A stretch of 64,000 nucleotides of DNA. It comes from Variibacter gotjawalensis (GTDB taxonomy: Bacteria; Pseudomonadota; Alphaproteobacteria; Rhizobiales; Xanthobacteraceae). Shown piece after piece: positions 63,398 to 64,000 of the stretch. The translations under genes were made by a program, and so were the position numbers. The DNA is taken from contig NZ_AP014946.1 in the NCBI RefSeq assembly GCF_002355335.1, forward strand, positions 4,355,501 to 4,419,500, given 5' to 3'. The notes under the pieces were generated by a model. It did no database searches. It worked only from the letters and a program-made list of their open reading frames with translations, and was not told where the DNA came from. Position 1 is the stretch's first letter; the number at the start of each line of letters is the position of its first letter.

Positions 63398-64000
63398 CTA
63401 CTTCGGCCGCACCGCGTCCGCCGTGCCCTGAATGAACGCGACGATTTGCGTCACTTGAGCTTCCGTCAGCTTGCCCTTGAACGTCGGCATGCCGCCTTCG
63501 ACGAACGCACCGTTGAGCAGCAACTCCGGAGAATTCTTCAACACCTCGGCTTTGGTGAAACCGAGATTCGGAATGTTGCCGCCGTTGTTGACGCCCGGCA
63601 CGCCGTGGCAGAACAGACAGTTCGACACGTAGAGCCCGAGACCCGGCGCAACATCCTCCGGCTTATACGCAACGCCCTTCACAAGTTCGGCAGGCGCACG
63701 CTGCACCAGCGGCGGCATCGTGCCCTTGCCGTCGAGCTTGAACGTGTAGACGCGCCCCGGCCCGGCCGTTTCGGTCGCGCGCTGCATCTGTCCGTAGACG
63801 CCGCCCCATCCGACCGCGACCGACACATATTGCTCGCCGTCGAGCTCCCACGTGCTCGGTGCGGCGACGACACCGGAGCCGACCGGCGTCTGCCAGAGCG
63901 GCTCGCCGGTCTTCGCGTTGTAGGCAATGAAACGCCCGTCGGCGGTGCCTTGGAAGACCAAGTTTCCGGCTGTCGTCAGCGTGCCGCCGTTCCACGGCGA
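63398..64000 (-). CDS. PQQ-dependent alcohol dehydrogenase with cytochrome c domain, C-terminal part
   Basis: The last 200 codons of a gene running off the window; the reading frame is open to base 64000. The first visible part is the end of a PQQ beta-propeller ([37 protein letters not shown]). This is followed by a cytochrome c domain with haem motif CLFCHG and the methionine-ligand region [11 protein letters not shown]. This is the type-II quinohaemoprotein alcohol dehydrogenase layout, periplasmic and coupled to respiration. Substrate cannot be read from this fragment. Confidence 0.9.
   Translation of the reverse strand, partial: SPWNGGTLTTAGNLVFQGTADGRFIAYNAKTGEPLWQTPVGSGVVAAPSTWELDGEQYVSVAVGWGGVYGQMQRATETAGPGRVYTFKLDGKGTMPPLVQRAPAELVKGVAYKPEDVAPGLGLYVSNCLFCHGVPGVNNGGNIPNLGFTKAEVLKNSPELLLNGAFVEGGMPTFKGKLTEAQVTQIVAFIQGTADAVRPK

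Overview
The window is a GC-rich chromosomal segment from an alphaproteobacterium. It fits the Hyphomicrobiales (Rhizobiales), near the Bradyrhizobium/Xanthobacteraceae side. Supporting signs are the trpFBA-accD-folC and divL-tsaE/amgK-murU-addB-addA-trxA gene orders, a his operon carrying a DUF2628 gene, a short PutA of the Bradyrhizobium type, an AccD with a degenerate zinc ribbon, PmtA and OlsB membrane-lipid enzymes, and dispersed palindromic repeats starting GTCATCCCGG. Taxonomy is inferred from gene content only.

Layout. 1-1382: the end of an ornithine cyclodeaminase-like gene and a LigJ-like hydratase with a twin-arginine leader. 1425-6511: tryptophan synthesis (trpF, trpB, trpA), accD and folC. 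6512-8042: a low-GC insertion with a restriction-endonuclease-like protein converging on a DUF4304-like protein. 8072-19957 (minus strand): trxA, addA, addB, a MurU-like nucleotidyltransferase, a TsaE-AmgK fusion and a DivL-like pseudo-histidine kinase. 20126-25126: dut, coaBC, ubiB and ubiE, translationally overlapping, divergent from mutM. 25152-33372: a palindromic repeat, an orphan ABC binding protein, putA, a hybrid kinase, olsB and a ParDE-type toxin-antitoxin pair. 33374-38057 (minus): hisB, a DUF2628 gene, hisH, hisA, hisF, hisE and coaA. 38182-41172: an L,D-transpeptidase, nth, a DUF2244 gene and an AraC-MGMT repair protein. 41225-48319 (minus): pyrF, a DUF1330 gene, dapB and gpmA, then an FMN reductase, pmtA, dnaJ and dnaK. 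48562-54137: tandem GT-C-like membrane proteins, an exported nicotinamidase, an unknown exported protein and a 680-base stretch without genes that is dense in hairpins. 54138-57693: a prohibitin-like protein, mazEF, grpE and hrcA. 57971-64000: rph, rdgB, hemW, an LppC-like lipoprotein, rsmI, yraN, and the end of a PQQ/cytochrome c alcohol dehydrogenase.

Most of the window is core metabolism, DNA repair and proteostasis. hrcA, grpE, dnaK and dnaJ make up the heat-shock part, with a good RpoH-like promoter ahead of dnaK. AmgK and MurU would recycle cell-wall sugars. The likeliest uncharacterised system is the endonuclease-like/DUF4304 pair at 6568-7984. Next are the hairpin-rich element at 53511-53880 and the DivL-like kinase, whose phospho-acceptor histidine is a tyrosine. 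No tRNA, rRNA, CRISPR array, transposase or integrase gene was seen.
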